In this document: one piece after another, positions 22,503 through 33,732 of the stretch
How the letters are laid out: every line of letters starts with the position of its first letter
Position numbering within the stretch: the first letter of the stretch is position 1
NCBI GenBank assembly: GCA_014218235.1
Contig: CM024753.1
Location: forward strand, 6,696,001 to 6,760,000
Reading direction: 5' to 3'
Origin: Colocasia esculenta
Lineage: Eukaryota > Streptophyta > Magnoliopsida > Alismatales > Araceae
DNA: 64,000 bases
The notes under the pieces: generated by a model
Told to the model about the DNA's origin: nothing
Databases searched by the model: none
Seen by the model: the letters and a program-made list of their open reading frames with translations, nothing else
Translations under genes and position numbers: made by a program

Positions 22503-25400
22503 TGATACAGGGAGTTCCCAGTAGGTTAGCTGAATCTTCGAGCTTAGCCGACCACCCAGAGTACATGACATCCCTTTGGGTCCTAGGTAGGAAGAAGACT
22601 TCGTGTGACGGAACACCTCGTTCAAGTCCATTAAACCGATAACGTACTTGATTCGAGTCCGCCTCCCGCGAACGGCCGAAGCCTCGTAAGGGATATCACA
22701 CCACAGTCCATGTAAACACAAAAGAACACACCATTTCATATATATATTTCACAAGTTTACATAGCCATAACTCCAGAAAAGAAAAGAAAGTACAAGAAGG
22801 AAGAAGTAAACACTAGCTACACTACTACTGCTACCCTGCTACTACTACACTGCTTGTACTACACTGCTGGAGGTACTGACCCTGCACCGCTACGACGCGG
22901 CTCTGAACTGGATGACGGTCGAGAAACGTCCTCCTCGCTCTCACCTGTAGGGGTAGGGGTGAGCCTCGCTAGTCACTGGCTCAGTAGGGAACCCCCCAAC
23001 ACCGAGCAAAACTAAACCACAGGTACGGAAACAGTAAACAGTACCAACAATTTATAGAACAACTAAGCAGAATATAAAAGCTGTAAAAGTACTCACCGTC
23101 TGCCGACTATGAAAAATAACTGTAATAATTAAACGGCAAATCAGTACAGGTGTACGAGCTAAAGTAGAGACCGCCAAACACGAGCCACGTGAACTGGTTC
23201 ACGACACCAGAGACTAACTCGGACAAGCTAACACAGGTCTACCTCTCAGTCTCGCAGCCACGGACGAAAGGTCCAGCTGCCGCTCCATGTGAAAAGGTCA
23301 AGCAACTGTGGATACCAACTAAACACCACCACTTGCGGACCACACGGTCGCAGGCCCATGCCTGACACCTCTGGAGACCCTGGCCTGGGCCCTCTAGAGT
23401 GAGGCACTGGAGAAGGACTAGCTGGGGACCAGTGTCGACTACTGGTGTCCGTACCCCCAACTACGAGCGCGCTACAAGTGACAAAAAACAAACACTAGAG
23501 TCACTGTCCCACTGTCGTCTTTCCCTCAGCCGGACGTACAACTCAAACAAAGGAGTGAGGGTGTTCAGGTCAGACGACACAGACCTCGACGGTACAACAC
23601 AAGTACCGGGACAAAGCCCCGAGCTAACAGCCTGGCTCACAGAGAACCTGGGGTACCCAACTGGAGAGGTAACCATGGTAGGCGTCGTACTACTCGCCAC
23701 GTACACAAAACCACGTGCACGTCACACAAACCACGTGAAGACTCACGTAAACCACGTGCACTAGTAGTCCGCTACACGAGAACACCACGTAAACACGAGC
23801 TAACTACATACCCTGTATGCTAGTCACAGCAACCACGTGCACCCAGTGCACCACAAATACTAACACACCGCTTATTACCGATAAACATTCTGTATAACAA
23901 TATTTAAATAAACACATGCTGGCGGCAACATCGACTGCCGTCGATGGAATATAGACGGCAAGGGATCTGACCGTCTAGTTCCCAGCTCAAGAACCTGGCG
24001 TCAATCGATGTTGACGCTAAGCTCCTCAACTCCAGTTCTCACAGAAACCCTAGGCCGACTCCACAAGTGTCCTCGGCCCTAAACCTGCGGGAAACACGAG
24101 GAAACACTTCCTCTAACATGCATGCATTCCAATCAAACCGAAACTACATGTTTTATTCTTCAAATTGCTCAAACCACCCATTTACCCCGCATGGATACTC
24201 TTACCCAAAAACACAATTAACATGCAGGTCTACGCGTTCCAGATGCACTATCACGTCCTAAAGGAACCAAAGGGATCATTCCCTACCTCAATACGCACTT
24301 AACCTCCTAAATTCTCCAGGTTCACACCAAACCTCTGCGAGCTCTTACGGAGATTACACTCGCTCCGGCGTTTCCTTGGCCGATTTGTCACCACCTCGCG
24401 TTCCACGATCCTCCAACTGACCTTCTGCAACTGTTGGAAGCAGTAGGAAGCAAGGGGCATGAAAATAGGGCGAGGGAGAGGGAGAATAGAGTGAGGAAAC
24501 TGTCCTCGGGTAGGCCTATATTCTGCAGGTCGCACAGGTTGGCGTCAATAAGGCTGTCGCCAATCAGACCGCCAAGATTAGACGTCCATATCCCTTGTCG
24601 CCGAGTTCATAGAATAAACGTCAACATACATGGACGCCAACCAGTCAACGACCACACCTGGCCCTCAACCCCTAATCAACTACAACAGGTCCTATCTTGT
24701 TTCTGCACCAAACCTGCGCACACCACACATCCACACCACACTGGCCTCACAATGGCCACCACGACCATACACATATGATCCATAAGGATCCGAAAAGCAC
24801 ACGACGTTACACTTCGTCTAGGCCGATGACCCAGATCGGCTAGACCGACCTCATTACACACATCGTGCTGACTACTTCAGCTCGGCCGATGACAATTTCC
24901 TCGGCTCAGACATAACTAACCTGGAGGCTAACGTGTCTGCAGGATTCCCGGAGCATGGCTCGGGTAACTACCGATGCAGCTGTTAAAGGCGATATCTGAG
25001 GATCGTGCATGCGGTAATTGTGGCCATTAAGACCACGATCTCGATGATCTGGCATGCCGGTTGCAACCACGATCTGGCGACAATCACGGAGATCCCCAAC
25101 GAGATTCTCAGGGTCGTCCAGTTGTTACACAAGTATTCTACAACTATAAAAGAGGCAGACACTCCACAGGCGCATGTACGATGTTCTACTCCATAGGCTA
25201 GACCCTACTTCTCGGCTAGCGACTGAAAAGAGCGTCAGAGCATCTCCTCGCCGAGGCCTCTTGTGGACTTTGCAGGTCACATCGGGAGCTCGGAACACAC
25301 GTCACATGTCGGCTCGGCATGCCTCGGAGGGCTTCCTTCGGTGTGGTCGTCTCAGCTGATTCCTCGGCCTGTGCCGACCTATGTTACACATACGTTAACA
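22503..25400 (+). repeat. 5' LTR of the Tat-like element (interrupted)
   Basis: This pairs with the 3' LTR at 31985-32670; shared stretches include GGGAGTTCC, GCTGAATCTTCGAGC, CATCCCTTTGGGTCCT and GGCCGATGACCCAGATCGGC. It is split at 22603/22604 by family A copy 2. The 3' LTR shows the uninterrupted site (AAGACGTCGTCTAGGCCGAT). Confidence 0.85.
22604..24811 (-). mobile_element. Complete LTR, family A copy 2 (solo LTR, 2.2 kb)
   Basis: Inverted relative to copy 1: it starts TGTGACGGAACACC and ends AAAGCACACGACGTTACA. The 5-bp duplication CTTCG is perfect (22599-22603 and 24812-24816). The host site is the 5' LTR of the Tat-like element, whose 3' LTR preserves the empty site. Shared with the other copies are the near-3' block at 22951-22989, the GTGAGGCACTGGA segment at 23399 and the GGCGTCAA-type palindrome at about 23997-24018. 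Non-coding: long translations are low in similarity to any protein. Confidence 0.85.
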
Positions 25401-25401
25401 T

Positions 25402-25419
25402 TGGCACCATCTGTGGGAA
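25402..25419 (+). other. Primer-binding site of the Tat-like element
   Basis: TGGCACCATCTGTGGGAA directly follows the 5' LTR end (one-base spacer). It starts with TGG, the complement of a tRNA CCA end, and resembles the TGGCGCCGTCTGTGGGAA sites of plant Gypsy elements. The tRNA was not determined. Confidence 0.65.
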
Positions 25420-26777
25420 ACGCTACTAAAGGTCAGTATGGCTTTCCCCCAATCCCCCGCAGTTGATCTTAAAATATGAACGCAAGCATAAGGAACCCTT
25501 GAGCCGTCGTCCGCGATCGAAAAAAGGATCGCCCTGGGGCATAACAGGTTCTATAGACTGGTGTATATCGAGGACCACCAGAGGGCTGACGACGAGTCAC
25601 TTAGCATCGTCGTATAGAGAATCATGAATTATATGATCTCTTAGTATATTTCAAAGCCACCCCCGCCGGGGGGGGCACGAGGCCGATCACCCGATGACTT
25701 GTCGGAAACCATATTTTACACTAGTATTCTCGAATCCAGTTTGTAAGTTTAATATGAACAAGAAGGCCCATACCACGCGATCGAGGACTACGGCTATGGG
25801 GCCTACCAGTTAACTGAGTGAAGGTTAGCAGACTTAGAATCCCGAGCACTACCTCTATTAGTTTCTATTTGTCAATAAGAGTTGAATTTCGGTTGCATTT
25901 GTGTGTTTCGACTATGATTGAAGAATTAGCAAGTCGCTTTGTAGCATCGTCGTTAGGTCACGTCACAAATGTCGGTGGAGTCAGCTGTAAGGTCGCTTCG
26001 GCACTCGGCTGACCTGAAAATATGAAAGTCAGTATGAAGGCGAGGTCGCTTTGGCACTCACATGGAATGAGGACGTCGTAGTTCGCTGCATGAGGTTGCT
26101 TCGGCACTCGTCAAGAACTGAGAGACGACGTCCAATGTATTATGAAGGCGAGGTCGCGTCAACACTCGTCAGGAACCGAGAGACGATGTCCGACATGTAA
26201 TGAAGGCGAGGATGCCCCACCACCCAAGCAAAATGAAGTCATTAGCACTTGTCAGAAACCGATGGACAATGACCAACGACGAGTCACCTTATAGCGTTGT
26301 TATGGGGTCGTCGACAAGTCGCTCTGCATTGTTGTCACATGTTCGTATCGTGTAGGCACTTGGGGTCTCCCACAATGATGCCTTGACATGGCTTAAGACG
26401 TCGGCGGTAGCGGCAAGAGGTCATTAACACTCTCAGTCGCTCAGACCACTTGATCGAATGAACGCTCAACTCATCGAGCACACATAAAGTCGCTACGGTT
26501 AGCCATATCAGAATACGTTCACATGGTCTCGGCTGCCAAGAACTAAATCCTGCCAAAGGATATGAGTTCTCGTATAGGCCAATGATACAAGTGAGTTCTC
26601 GACATCGGCCGACAACATTAACGAGAATCATTGCAATTGACAAAAAGCGTTCGCACTTGGCACAAAAAGTTGCATTGATAAAAAGAAGATACAAAAGGTC
26701 TTGGCGAAACACCAAGGAACGAAGAGTACATATGTCTGCTCGGGCATCTAGGCCTCGACGATGTTGTCCTGTCCGAC
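25420..26777. other. Internal region of the Tat-like element, degraded
   Basis: No gag or pol was recognised. Between 25980 and 26220 a degenerate tandem pattern of roughly 65-75 bp repeats GGTCGCTTCGGCACTCG, then an AACTGAGAGACGACGTCC-like half. The rest is non-coding remnant. Confidence 0.45.
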
Positions 26778-28524
26778 CTAATTCTCGGTGTCGAGGGCAA
26801 TGGGCATGTCAGCGATAATGGCTTCAAAGGTGTCCTCAAGGACCTCTTCCGTGGCGGCAACCAACTCCTCGTTGACGACAACAACAATGTGCTCGTCTTC
26901 GATGACGGCATCCTCGCCAGCCTCCCGCTCGGCATCATCCCCCAATCCCGACATGTTGTGTTTGGGATGGAGTTCTCGGACGCGTCCGAGATAGTGGTCG
27001 TAACTAGCTTTGAAGAGCTCATCGGTCAGAGTCGCGGTACTCGGCGATGACCTTGTTGTGCTCCTCCTCAGCCATTTCGAGCACTGGGCCTTTGTTGCTG
27101 TGAGAAACTCCTCTTTTGAGCGGAGAGCCTCTTTAAGATCCTCGACTATCTGCTTTAGCCGAGCAATGTCCTCCTCGGCTTTCTTCGACTGCAACTGCTC
27201 CTTGGCAAGAAGCTTCTCAGCCTCTTTGGCCCTCTTCTCGGTGATAGTGGCCTTCTGCGTGGCCTCGGCTACTCGCTGGTCGGCCCTAACTCGAGACGTT
27301 TCCACCTTTTGGAGTAGGGCCCCGATCGATCCCAACTAATTTTGAACCGACCGGTAGAGGTCGTCGACGACCTTATTTGCTCTCATGCCCGAAAAGCGGG
27401 CCAACACTCTTGTTGGGGTTGCCCGATGACCCCATTCAGTAGCGGAAGGCTCCTCCATCGTCTGTGTTGGTCGCAGCAATTGGGAGCCCAAGACCGGCGC
27501 CTCTTGATGGTCGGCGGACCACAACTCAACTGGTTGTTTCTGTGATCGCCCTCTAGATCTCGTCAGTTGGGCCTCCGACAAACGATGCTTTTGTGTGACC
27601 ATTGGAGCGTTGTCGTTGGCAACCTACTCCTTCCTCGATCGCTTAGGCAGCCTTGTGGCACTCTTCTTACCCGCGCAGGCCGAGAACCTTTGAGCGGCCT
27701 TCTCGGCAAGGGAAGCTCCCCTTCGCGTGGCGCTGTCCGAAGTGGCCGACGACTTGCCCTTGTCAGCCATTGCTGCAAGAAAAGTCAGTTAGTTCTCTGA
27801 AACCTCAAAGGCGGTTGAAGGTAAACGTTGACAAAAGGCAGACCTCGGTCGGCCTTGGAGATCAGCTTGAACAGCTTCTCGGAAGGCTCAAACAGGTCGG
27901 GAGGCTCCACCGCTTGTAGAGACTCGAACTCCGAGAGCTCAGATGCAACAAGAGCTGGGGGCGGAAGGCCTTGTCTCGAATGTTGATTGCCGACCACGTG
28001 TCAGAAAGGGACATCCGGTTAGACAGTGAACAAAAATGAAGTTCCTCTTCCAGTTGTGAACAGAGGAAGGCATTCGGCCGAGGATTTTCCAACTTGACCG
28101 AGCTGCGAAATACAGCTACTCTCCGAAGACTTTTACGAAAAAATAATAAAGAAGAGGCATGTGGTCGCAAGGACCTCAGTCATGACACAGACTGCCAGGA
28201 AGCCGACAACCGACCTCCAAGAGTTGGGGGTCAGCTGCGATGGAGCAGCTCCCAACTTGAGGAGGAGAATAATGACGAAGGGATGCAGAGGATACCGAAG
28301 GCCTACTCGAACAGCCTCGGTGTAGATGCAAACTCCGACCTCCATTGTGTAGTGGGCACAAAGTTGCTTTGAAGAATACATGGTTGAGCCCTCGGGAAAT
28401 GCAAGACCAGGATGAGTCTTCATCCAGTTGAAGGTCTCATCGTCGGTGTCGCACTGAGAGTCGGCTATGGTGTCGACTCGACAAGATCCCGAGGCATGGG
28501 CTGAAGGTTTCTTGGGAACATAGC

Positions 28525-31191
28525 TGTAGCACCCCGAATATTTTTATTTGTTGAAAAACATGAATAATAAAATTGTTGGACTTAAACATTAGTCATAAAT
28601 TGTAATAATTGATATTCGGGTATGATTAGTATTAACTAACGTTACCCTAGTGTCGTACTCGGACGTGTGCGCTCCCACAAGGCGACACTGAAAAACTATA
28701 ACAAAATGAAATTCGAGAAAACCATAATTTTCAGAAAAATGTGAGGATCTCAGAAATATAAATATCTGAATTTTTCGACATTCGGATTTTGAGATTAAGT
28801 CGACGCGACTATTTTTCGGGTGATTTTTCACCTACTGTAAAATAAATTCTAAAAATTGAATAAAAATCATCATAATTTGTAAAACCATCATATTAGATTA
28901 TGGTTAAAATTTAAATGCAAATGGACACCATTTGGATAGGTTACATAGTGAATATTAGGCCAGTTGATTTATGGTCATTTACGTAAACAATTTCTGGGAT
29001 TTTACGTAATGACGTAACATAGGTGATGCAAGCCCATGTCATGGTGGGTTAATTTTCTTACACGATGGTGGATGAGGTGTAGGTGTGAGGTTGGATGCAT
29101 GGGACATGTGTAAACAGTAAAAACCAGGGGTTTTACTGTTTACACCTGTGCATGGAGGTGTCCTCACGCAGGGGAGTTTTACTGGGCTATAAAGCCACTT
29201 CTCTTCCTCCGTACATGTCTTTTCCAAACGCCTTTTGCTCTTGCTGTTGTCTTTCTCTGTTCCTGATTGCTAGGATTGCTGCTGGAGGAGTTGTTGGATT
29301 TATTAAGTTCCACAGCTACTGCAATTACTCCTGCTTCTGCTCATACTGCGATTGTAGCTGCTTCTTCCTTGGTGTTAATTGCTGTTGAAGTAACTGTCAT
29401 GGCTAGCAAGGCATCAACTTGGGAGGAGTTCTTTTTTTTACTGGGTTAAGCTCTTTCCTCAGGATCACGTGGAGGTTCACCTGCTTAACAAGGTAGGATT
29501 CATCTTCTATGGTTCAATTCGGTTTTTTATATGTCACAAGAATTTGTAATGAACGAATAAGTGACTATACTTGTGATCCTTTGTTTTTCTCTTTCCGTCA
29601 TGATAGAAATACTCTTGTTGGGGAAGGAACAACTTGATTCTATTTAGAAATCAATTCTTATTCTACCTATGATCTTTGTTCAAGATTTGGAGTCATGTAG
29701 AAGTTCTAATATCTATAGAACTATGTGAGAACTTTTACTTAATTGTTAGATACTTCAAGCCTTGATTTAGATTCATGAAACACTTGAGTTTTAGTGTTTA
29801 TCTTGTAAGAATCTTCCCAACAAACCATTGTTAACAAGATCAGGATTCCAGTACTACATTATGTCTAGTTCTAGCTAGACAAGCTTGGATTGTAAACCTC
29901 TCGTTTCATCTCGCTTGTTCAGTTTATAAACCACTGTGAGAACTCCAATTAGACTCTTCTATTTGATATCAAACATGTCTTGGTTCATAAGTTCTATAGT
30001 TAGGGTGTTTAGGATAGATTTGAAGTCATTTTTGGAAGTTCTGCAGCTACCTGTCGACAGCCAGCCCAAAGCTGTCGACAGGCGCATGTCTTCCAGAACT
30101 CCTGATGTCTGGACTGTATCTATCTGTCGACAGCCAGCCCCTTGCTGTCGACAGATACCCACAGAACCAGAAATCCTGAGCTCTGTCTGCTGCTACCTGT
30201 CGACAGCTCCTTCCTGGCTGTCGACAGCTACAGTTCTGATTCAGATTTCTGCACTCTTTCATATCTGAATTCATGCTAAAACTTCATCCTAAAAGCCAAG
30301 AAAGTTACCCTCTCATTTACCTTGATATTTACTGTCATACTACTGCAAAGTTCAACCACTTTGTGTACCTTAACTTTCCTTGAATTATTCTTAAAGTTGT
30401 CAATTACGAATAGCACTCCGATTGAGTCTATTCTTCGGTATTCGGTAATTGGGTCTATAAAATCTGAACATCTGAGAGTTCATATGCTTGAACACCTTAT
30501 GAGATGTGAATAATTGATGATGACATTATTGGGTCTTTGTACCCCCTGTGATTTATGTGCCTGTGCAAATAGGGCTGGTCCAGTCCTGGGAGGAGCACCC
30601 GGATTCATTTTCGGACCACGTGGAATGATAAAGGGCATCTGGATGTCTGGCATTGCATCAAACATTTTTTTTTTAGTATGGTCATCATAATTCCTGTACT
30701 GTGTGACTGATATGTGAATCAAGTCTTGAGCTATATATCTGAGCATGATTTGAGCTTTACTGTCATTGCATCAAGATTACTATTCTGAAATCTGGTGTGC
30801 CTATTTGATATTCGGTCCTGACCTTGTCTTGGTTATCATGTGTACACTCCTGAATTATGAATTTGAACTATGGAATTTGAATTCTACTGGGCTAGTTAGC
30901 TCATTCTTTCCTGCCATTTTCAGGTAATACAGATGGGGATGACGCTTAAGGGTTTGAGTGCTGAGTGGACTGACCGTGACAAGCGAAGCCGACTAGTTCT
31001 ATTTCTGCTTAGTAGTGTGAAATGAGAAATGTAAAATAAATTTGTTTTAATCTATTCCTCTCTTAGTTGTTTTGAGGAGTATCTATGTAATAAAACTTCC
31101 GCTTATGACGTTATGAATGGATAAATAATTATTACCTCTCGTGCTTGTTTTCTGTCACTTCCGATAAATAGCCTTTTATTAGGACGTGACA
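28525..31191 (+). mobile_element. Solo Tekay/Del-like LTR (2.7 kb)
   Basis: It starts TGTAGCACCCCGAATATT and ends TAGGACGTGACA, with the perfect 5-bp duplication ATAGC (28520-28524 and 31192-31196). The CACCCCGAA start is typical of Tekay/Del chromovirus LTRs. The near-3' block CTACTGGGCTAGTTAGCTCA (30884-30903), followed by TTTTCAGG, is shared with other LTRs here. It contains the CTGTCGACAG array at 30051-30227. There is no coding sequence; short open frames in it are not protein-like. Confidence 0.85.
30051..30227. repeat. Six CTGTCGACAG palindromes at regular 21/52-bp spacing
   Basis: Exact 10-bp palindromes start at 30051, 30072, 30124, 30145, 30197 and 30218. The steps are 21, 52, 21, 52 and 21 bp, giving three units of 73 bp with two sites each. 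Within each unit the sites are about two helical turns apart. The sequence between units is only weakly conserved (GCTACCTG or TATCTG precedes each unit), so the palindromes and spacing are preserved better than their surroundings. Confidence 0.85.
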
Positions 31192-31566
31192 ATAGCTCCC
31201 AGGATCGACCTCCAGAAAAGAAGACTCCTCGGCATGGTCCGACGACTGAGCGTCAGGCCGAGAAGTTTCTAGAAGGGAAGACCTCTCAGAAGGACGAGGA
31301 GGCGTAGCCACTTCGAACGACGCCGAGGAAGAGAAGTTCTCAGAAGGAGAGCCTCTAGATGTAGAGCCCTCATGAAGGCAAGGTTCGGAGGAAGAAGATG
31401 TAAAGGAACTAGACGAGGTCATCACTTACCTTTGAAGGAAGCAAGAGAAGAACGAGAACAGACGATGAAGAAAGCTCGGATGTCGAATCGTCGGAACGTC
31501 GACTGGTCATCCGAAGAATGCTCACACACGCGATAGCAAGGGTGGTTTTTCGACAGCAGACCCCAC

Positions 31567-31574
31567 TATTTATA
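31567..31574 (-). promoter_or_regulatory. TATA box of the antisense Transposase_28 gene
   Basis: The minus strand reads CACTATAAATAGTGGGG, a canonical plant TATA box. It lies 142 bp upstream of the ATG at 31425, the spacing expected for a promoter with a short leader. It sits just inside the 3' LTR of the host element. Confidence 0.5.
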
Positions 31575-31971
31575 GTGTTGGGGGGCCGATCAGATCGGCC
31601 GATCAGTATTCATCGTCTACAACAGCAGATCATATCTTGACACGTGGCGGACCCAGATTGGCTACTGAGCATCCCCTCGAATTCTGATCGGCGCTGTTGG
31701 CGAGAATCATCATGATGGCATGGAGTCGAGGGGGCGACGAGACTAATGTCGACGTCGCATAGCGTCGAGGCGACCTGGCGGTATGGCACAATACATGACG
31801 GCCCTAACAGCATCATGATGTGATTCGCGACAGGGCAGCGTTGACAACTTGGCGATGTGACACAGAGCAGGTCACGTGGGCTGGCAGAGCCACGTGACAA
31901 GACACGTGTCTTCGACGATGAAATTTTAGACTACAACTTCACCTCGGCCCACATTCCCAGTCTGACGTGAA

Positions 31972-31984
31972 CCTGGGGGGCCAG
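31972..31984 (+). other. Polypurine tract before the 3' LTR
   Basis: CCTGGGGGGCCAG ends directly at the first base of the 3' LTR (TGATGT). A G-rich tract in this position primes plus-strand DNA synthesis in LTR retrotransposons. Confidence 0.65.
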
Positions 31985-32670
31985 TGATGTAGGGAGTTCC
32001 TAGTAGGTTGGCTGAATCTTCGAGCTAAGCCAATCACCTAGAGTACATAAGCCGACATCCCTTTGGGTCCTGGGTATGACAAAGACGTCGTCTAGGCCGA
32101 TGACCCAGATCGGCTAGACTGACCTCATTATATACATCGTGTCGACTACTGTAGCTCGGCCGATGACGAATTCCTCAGCTCAGACAAAATCGACCTGGAG
32201 GCTAACGTGTCCGCGGGATTCTCGGAGCATGGCTTGCGTAACTACCAATGCAGTTGTTAAAGGCGACATCTGAGGATCGTGCATCTGGTAATTGCGACCA
32301 TTAAGACCACAATGTCGATGATCTGGCATGCTGATTGCAACCACGATCTGGCGACAATCACGGAGATCTCCAGTGAGATTCGCGGGGTCGTCCAGCTGTT
32401 ACACATGTATTATACCACTATAAAAGAGCAGATACTCCACAGGCGTAAGTATGCTGTTCTACTCCATAGGCTAGACCTTACTTCTCGGTTAGCGAGTGAC
32501 AAGCATCAGTGTCTCTCCGCCGAGGTGTCACGGTGGGTTTTGTAAGTCATCTCGAGAGCTCGAAACACGCGTCACACGTCAACTTGACATGTCTTTGAGG
32601 GCTTCCTTCGGCTTGGTCGTCTCAACTAATTCTTCGGCCTGTGCCGACCAATCTTACACATATGTTAACA
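31985..32670 (+). repeat. 3' LTR of the Tat-like element
   Basis: An intact 686-bp copy of the LTR at 22503-25400, ending TATGTTAACA. It shows the target site of family A copy 2 in its empty state near 32081-32100. It is followed by GGTGT, nearly matching the GATGT before the 5' LTR. Confidence 0.85.
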
Positions 32671-33110
32671 GGTGTTATTGCCAATTTGTTGTGGGGGTGT
32701 GAATAACTCGAGCCGCCAAGTAATTTATTTGTAACTCTATCCTAGTGTCTTCTCTCTGTCTTGATTACGAGAGAAGAGGTTTGATTTGCATGTAATGCAA
32801 ACATATGTCCTCAAATATGACCTATCATGATCAAATATTCAAAATAAGAGCCATAAAAAAATGTGACGTCGAGGAATCACTCCAATTTGTGTAATCACGG
32901 ACTAAAAGAATTAAATGTCCCCTATACATTCTCATTAGTCTCAGTTTAGAATGGACTTCATCAAATAAACTTTTTAAATAACCATCTGCCTAATTCAAAA
33001 TTGAAATATGAATCATCTACAGATAATAATGAGACATTAACCCAATAATTCTCTTATTAGTATTTTCACTCCAAGTAAGTCCAAGCCGAGCCACTTCCGC
33101 ACGGCACTTC
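32671..33110. other. AT-rich intergenic sequence
   Basis: No gene or repeat recognised. It separates the retrotransposon from the MYB promoter. Confidence 0.4.
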
Positions 33111-33732
33111 CTTCTCTCCAGTCTGCACCACGTGACTTTTCCTCCCCGCACGCCGCATTCCGTCACGTGCGTCGTGGTCGCCCCTCAGCCGCATGGACCC
33201 CCCAACACGGGCGAGGTCGGCAGTTCACACGCTCGGGCCCGGGCTTGCCCACGGTGAGTCGGGCTATCCGATATGGATAAGGAGGGGATCCGTAATCCGG
33301 GGCCCAGCCGTGCCGCCTCACCCGTGCGCCCGGCTCGGACGCGTATATGCCCCTCGAATATGCGCCACGTGGACGGCTGAACTTTTCCGATCCGCGTAAT
33401 ACCCTCTCTCTAAAAATGGTACGGACCACGCCAACTCCTCACACACTCCTCTCTCTATCTCTCTCTAAAACCTTCCACCTATTTCCCTTCGCTCTCTTCG
33501 CCTCCTCTCCATTGCCGTCGAGCTCTCCTCCTCCTCCTCCTCTTCCTCCGCCTTCCAGGTTTGGGAACCCTACCTCTGCAGCAGGAGGGAGGTGGGTTGG
33601 TCGGGAGGATTCCCCGGACAGGATTCTGCGCTCTTTCCCGGGAACGAGGCGCGGTGGAGGTGTGAGGAAAGCGCTGTCCGAGGTGATTTGTCTCGGGGGA
33701 GGCGGCTGCGGGACGGGGGCTGGGCGAGTGAG
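33111..33732 (+). promoter_or_regulatory. Promoter and 5' leader of the MYB gene, with three G-boxes
   Basis: CACGTG occurs at 33129-33134, 33164-33169 and 33366-33371, in GC-rich sequence just downstream of AT-rich DNA. CT-rich tracts follow (33445-33475 and 33525-33550), typical of plant core promoters and leaders. A frame from an ATG at 33417 (or 33347) ends at TGA 33734-33736, overlapping the MYB start as ATGA. If transcripts begin upstream of it, this is an overlapping upstream ORF. No clear TATA box was found. G-boxes bind bZIP and bHLH factors in light, ABA and stress responses; their use here is inference. Confidence 0.5.

Larger units (their letters stand above)
26778..31425 (-). pseudogene. 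Antisense Transposase_28-type gene with coiled coil, interrupted
   Basis: On the minus strand an ATG at 31425 (or 31422) starts a Ser/Glu-rich N-terminus that runs to 31192. A solo LTR (28525-31191) interrupts it, and the same frame resumes at 28519 (...DPGSY then VPKKPSAHASG...). Next comes GLRYPLHPFVIILLLKLGA and PSQLTPNSWRSVVGFLAVC (about 28350-28220), which match the conserved core of the putative gypsy-type transposon domain (Pfam Transposase_28). After a frameshift near 28135, MPSSVHNWKRNFIFV (about 28050) matches the PSSVKGWK-RFFFV part of that family. The C-terminus (27335-26778) is an Ala/Glu/Lys-rich coiled coil and acidic tail. The family occurs as an extra ORF in plant Gypsy elements; its role is unknown. 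Broken by insertion and frameshifts. Confidence 0.7.
22503..32670 (+). mobile_element. Tat-like Gypsy LTR retrotransposon, non-autonomous, with nested LTRs
   Basis: The two LTRs begin TGATACAGGG and TGATGTAGGG and both end GTTAACA. After removing the nested element, the 5' LTR (22503-22603 plus 24817-25400) is 685 bp and the 3' LTR (31985-32670) is 686 bp. A primer-binding site follows the 5' LTR (TGGCACCATCTGTGGGAA, 25402-25419) and a polypurine tract precedes the 3' LTR. The flanks are GATGT and GGTGT, one mismatch. There is no recognisable gag or pol. The only coding remnant is an antisense Transposase_28-type gene. Without the two nested solo LTRs the element would be about 5.3 kb. An antisense extra ORF is known in Tat/Ogre-group retrotransposons. 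Confidence 0.8.
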
